Shown piece after piece: positions 3,671-5,378 of a stretch of 5,378 nt of DNA. The DNA comes from Fumia xinanensis (GTDB lineage Bacteria > Bacillota > Clostridia > Oscillospirales > Ruminococcaceae). Position numbers and translations under genes: made by a program. The notes below the pieces were generated by a model that had not been told where the DNA came from, did no database searches, and saw nothing but the letters and a program-made list of their open reading frames with translations. Numbering within the stretch: position 1 is the stretch's first letter; each line of letters begins with the position of its first letter. The stretch is taken from assembly GCF_014384905.1 (NCBI RefSeq), contig NZ_JACRSV010000010.1, positions 1 to 5,378 on the forward strand. Reading direction: 5' to 3'.

Positions 3671-5089
3671 CTACTTCCACCACTTGTAAACGGTGGGCTT
3701 GCTCAATCCTGTCTCCCGTATGCAGTCTGCTTTCTTTCCTGCCGGGTGGCTCTCCTGCCATTCTCTGACTGTCTGCTCCGCTGTTCCACTCCCTTTTGGT
3801 CTACCCTCTTTTACTTCTTCTCCTAACTGCTTTTTTAAAGCTTTCATAGTATTCATAACCTTTACATGGTCTTTTTGCTTTCTGTAATTCCGCTTATTGG
3901 CTGGTATCGTAACCTTTGTGTTATCCTCTATCCATTCCCGGCTTGCTATCGTTGACAGCCTTTTTCTGTCCCCTTTCAATGCCCGGAGAGCGTCTTTCAC
4001 ATCTGCCCGGCTGAAATGGTTGTCCTCGTCCTCGGTAAGACTCTCTAAATGGTCCAGGAACGCATAGGCGTCTCTCCGTATCTTCTGCTCGGATATGCCA
4101 CACTTCAAGCCATAAGAGCATAACGCCATAATGGAAAAGTAACGCCCTCCAGCTTTCACTTCCTCGGTTATTTTCCGTTTCCACCATTCATATAAAGCTT
4201 CATTACATACCCACGTACCGCCCTGCTTCTTACTTTTCTGCTTCGGCTCTCCCTGCACGATCCGCTTCTCATACCATTCCGGGTACAGCTCCTTTGCTTC
4301 TTCCAGCGTAACGGTACTTTTTCTTCTCGGCTTCTCATACAACGGAGCAAGGTCTACCTTACAGCTCGGTATGCTGGCTTTTATATCCTCCAGTGTGTAA
4401 CGGTTCTCTGACAGCTTATAGGCTTTTACTGGGAAATCTGCACCCAGCTTCGACTGACTCCCCACACACCGGAAACCTTGATAAATACCGGTTATATCCG
4501 GGCTGTCCGGACGGATAGAGCTAGTATCATTCCATAGCCGCCGGATAAGAGCTTCTTTTAGCTCCGCAAGCACTTCTTCCCTGTTTCGATACAACTGAAC
4601 CTGCTCCTGCAAGAAATAGTAAAGATGTACCCCCTTGCCGGAGCTGACAAGATAAGTCGGACGAAGCTGCACACCATTCCCAAACTGCTTTAACAGGTTC
4701 TTTAACTGCTGTTTGCCTACATAGTCCACATCCACCACCACCGCAAACAGCTCATGAGCGTTCTCTTTCGTGTGTGACTTTCCGTAAAAACTAATAGGCG
4801 GTATCAGCCCAAACCTATCCCCTATGACCTTATCCAGCATTTTCAGACTATCATCAATTACCCACTGCCGGGTTCTTCCCCTACCGGACGGTCTAATCTG
4901 TGTCGCTATAATATTGCCTTTTCCGTCCTCCGGCTCTTGCTGGAGACTGCCAGCCGGAAACAACTCCCGATAGAAATCATGAGGACTTACTTCCAGGTAT
5001 CCCCTCTCCAGCATAAGGGCTTCTTTCTCCCGATAAGCAGACTTCCACTCATACCCTCTTTTATCTCTCCTTTTGGTGTATTTTGCCAT
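3671..5089 (-). CDS. rep: Plasmid replication protein, primase-polymerase (AEP) type with C-terminal HTH
   Basis: A 472-residue protein. ATG at 5089 (MAKYTKRRDKRG) is chosen over an in-frame GTG at 5107, since GTGAGGTG lies 10 bases before the ATG. Archaeo-eukaryotic primase motifs: D120 and D122 in FAVVVDVDYVG (metal ligands, motif I), SSGKGVHLYY at 149-158 (motif II, S-x-H type), and D198 followed by FRCVGSQSKLG at 206-216, like the R-x-PG-x-N-x-K segment seen in such primases. Residues about 311-372 (GGRYFSIMALCSYGLK, then ISEQKIRRDA) resemble the PriCT helical domain. GRPKGSG at 429-435 and ADCIRETGLSKPTVYKWW at 454-471 form a helix-turn-helix that could bind the upstream repeats. Such proteins prime and may copy DNA at the plasmid origin; no helicase motif is present, so a host helicase would be needed. 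It is not a Rep_1, Rep_3 or RepB-type rolling-circle initiator. No terminator lies between its TAG stop and the antitoxin RNA. Confidence 0.85.
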   Translation of the reverse strand: MAKYTKRRDKRGYEWKSAYREKEALMLERGYLEVSPHDFYRELFPAGSLQQEPEDGKGNIIATQIRPSGRGRTRQWVIDDSLKMLDKVIGDRFGLIPPISFYGKSHTKENAHELFAVVVDVDYVGKQQLKNLLKQFGNGVQLRPTYLVSSGKGVHLYYFLQEQVQLYRNREEVLAELKEALIRRLWNDTSSIRPDSPDITGIYQGFRCVGSQSKLGADFPVKAYKLSENRYTLEDIKASIPSCKVDLAPLYEKPRRKSTVTLEEAKELYPEWYEKRIVQGEPKQKSKKQGGTWVCNEALYEWWKRKITEEVKAGGRYFSIMALCSYGLKCGISEQKIRRDAYAFLDHLESLTEDEDNHFSRADVKDALRALKGDRKRLSTIASREWIEDNTKVTIPANKRNYRKQKDHVKVMNTMKALKKQLGEEVKEGRPKGSGTAEQTVREWQESHPAGKKADCIRETGLSKPTVYKWWK

Positions 5090-5099
5090 AGTCTTTTTA

Positions 5100-5199
5100 C
5101 ACCTCACTCCCTCTCGCCTTGACCGCTAATCTTATCAATGAGTTTTTTTTACCTTTTTCCGTCAAGTATAAGGGAGTGCCTTTTTGGTGTCAATATCTA
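5100..5199. repeat. 100-bp direct repeat, unit A (origin and rep control)
   Basis: Starts with cacctcactccctctcgcc and ends with tcaatatcta. It is identical to unit B (5200-5299) except for one base (C at 5159, T at 5259). Its start overlaps the rep ribosome site (GTGAGGTG on the minus strand), so a protein bound here would also hide the rep start. Iteron-like arrays beside a rep gene usually mark the origin. Confidence 0.85.
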
Positions 5200-5223
5200 C
5201 ACCTCACTCCCTCTCGCCTTGAC
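5161..5223. promoter_or_regulatory. Interrupted palindrome across units A and B
   Basis: Three nested arm pairs: GTCAAG/CTTGAC (5161-5166, 5218-5223), AGGGAGTG/CACTCCCT (5171-5178, 5205-5212) and GGTGT/ACACC (5186-5190, 5199-5203). It covers the whole rep promoter. A likely Rep-binding site combining autorepression and origin function. The same palindrome recurs at 5261-5323 (also 2-64). Confidence 0.6.
5165..5193 (-). promoter_or_regulatory. rep promoter, proximal copy
   Basis: Minus strand TTGACA (5193-5188), exactly 17 bases, TATACT (5170-5165): 11 of 12 consensus positions. The transcript would start near 5158 and have a leader of about 69 bases before the rep ATG. The promoter lies within the left half of a 63-bp interrupted palindrome. 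Confidence 0.78.
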
Positions 5224-5299
5224 CGCTAATCTTATCAATGAGTTTTTTTTACCTTTTTTCGTCAAGTATAAGGGAGTGCCTTTTTGGTGTCAATATCTA
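5200..5299. repeat. 100-bp direct repeat, unit B
   Basis: Differs from unit A at a single base. Near-identity means recent duplication or ongoing homogenisation, and also that a short-read assembly could have miscounted the copies. Confidence 0.85.
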
Positions 5300-5378
5300 C
5301 ACCTCACTCCCTCTCGCCTTGACCGCTAATCTTATCAATGAAGTATTTTACCTTTTTCTTCGTACCGACAAACTGAAA
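5260..5378. repeat. Terminal redundancy, copy 2
   Basis: Identical to 1-119. Contains the last 40 bases of unit B, the degenerate third unit (5300 to about 5363) and the first bases of the lnu segment. Confidence 0.88.
5265..5293 (-). promoter_or_regulatory. rep promoter, distal copy
   Basis: Exact copy of the TTGACA-17-TATACT promoter, 100 bp upstream of the proximal one (also present at 6-34). Transcripts from here would read through unit A before reaching rep. Confidence 0.7.

Noticed and set aside
5138..5329. Plus-strand ORF across the 100-bp repeats
   Set aside because: It exists only because the repeat length and composition leave a frame open; its peptide repeats itself and it lies on the promoter/palindrome array.
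5100..5341. CRISPR-like direct repeats
   Set aside because: The 100-bp units are contiguous with no unique spacers, and no cas genes are present.

Overview
The window reads as one complete small circular plasmid written with a terminal overlap. Bases 1-119 are identical to 5260-5378, and the overlap includes non-repeat sequence, so the unit length would be about 5259 bp. Gene content and style suggest a gut-type Clostridia (Firmicutes) host: a MOBP-type relaxase with MobC, strong GGAGG ribosome sites, a lincosamide nucleotidyltransferase, and an Fst-like mini-toxin. The mob and rep blocks have moderate GC, while the resistance segment is clearly AT-richer. The host assignment is inference.

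Layout, in the direction of transcription (nearly everything is on the minus strand). A consensus promoter at 2993-3022 fires through a likely oriT hairpin (2940-2973) into a tight mobilization operon. The operon holds two small unknown proteins (2848-2660, 2663-2415), mobC (2418-2098), the relaxase mobA (2137-1022), and a MobB-like coiled-coil membrane protein (1344-766) whose first half is overprinted on the relaxase tail. Next comes an AT-rich segment (about 105-757) with a 36-codon small ORF and an lnu lincosamide resistance gene (635-144). It has imperfect inverted repeats at its ends and looks inserted. Across the circle junction lies a replication control region (about 104 down to 1, equal to 5363-5260, then 5259-5100). 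It is built of two nearly identical 100-bp direct repeats and a degenerate third, each complete unit holding a large interrupted palindrome and a near-consensus promoter aimed at rep. The rep gene (5089-3671) encodes a primase-polymerase (AEP) type replication protein with a C-terminal helix-turn-helix.

Downstream of rep, and read in the opposite direction, is an apparent type I toxin-antitoxin module. It comprises a 31-residue single-span membrane peptide (3458-3553) with its own promoter, a perfect 13-bp bidirectional terminator, and a convergent antisense RNA from a strong promoter at 3635-3663. A direct repeat of the toxin start region supplies the complementarity. The design matches the par/Fst locus of enterococcal plasmids, but the peptide differs and the antisense RNA sits in the 3' trailer of rep.

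Between the toxin promoter and the mob promoter, about 300 bp (3061-3380) carry no convincing gene but are full of inverted repeats. They could be a structured RNA, a single-strand origin or part of a transfer region.

Taken together: rep and the repeats copy the plasmid, the mob genes and oriT let a helper element move it, the toxin-antitoxin pair keeps it in the population, and lnu is the selectable cargo.
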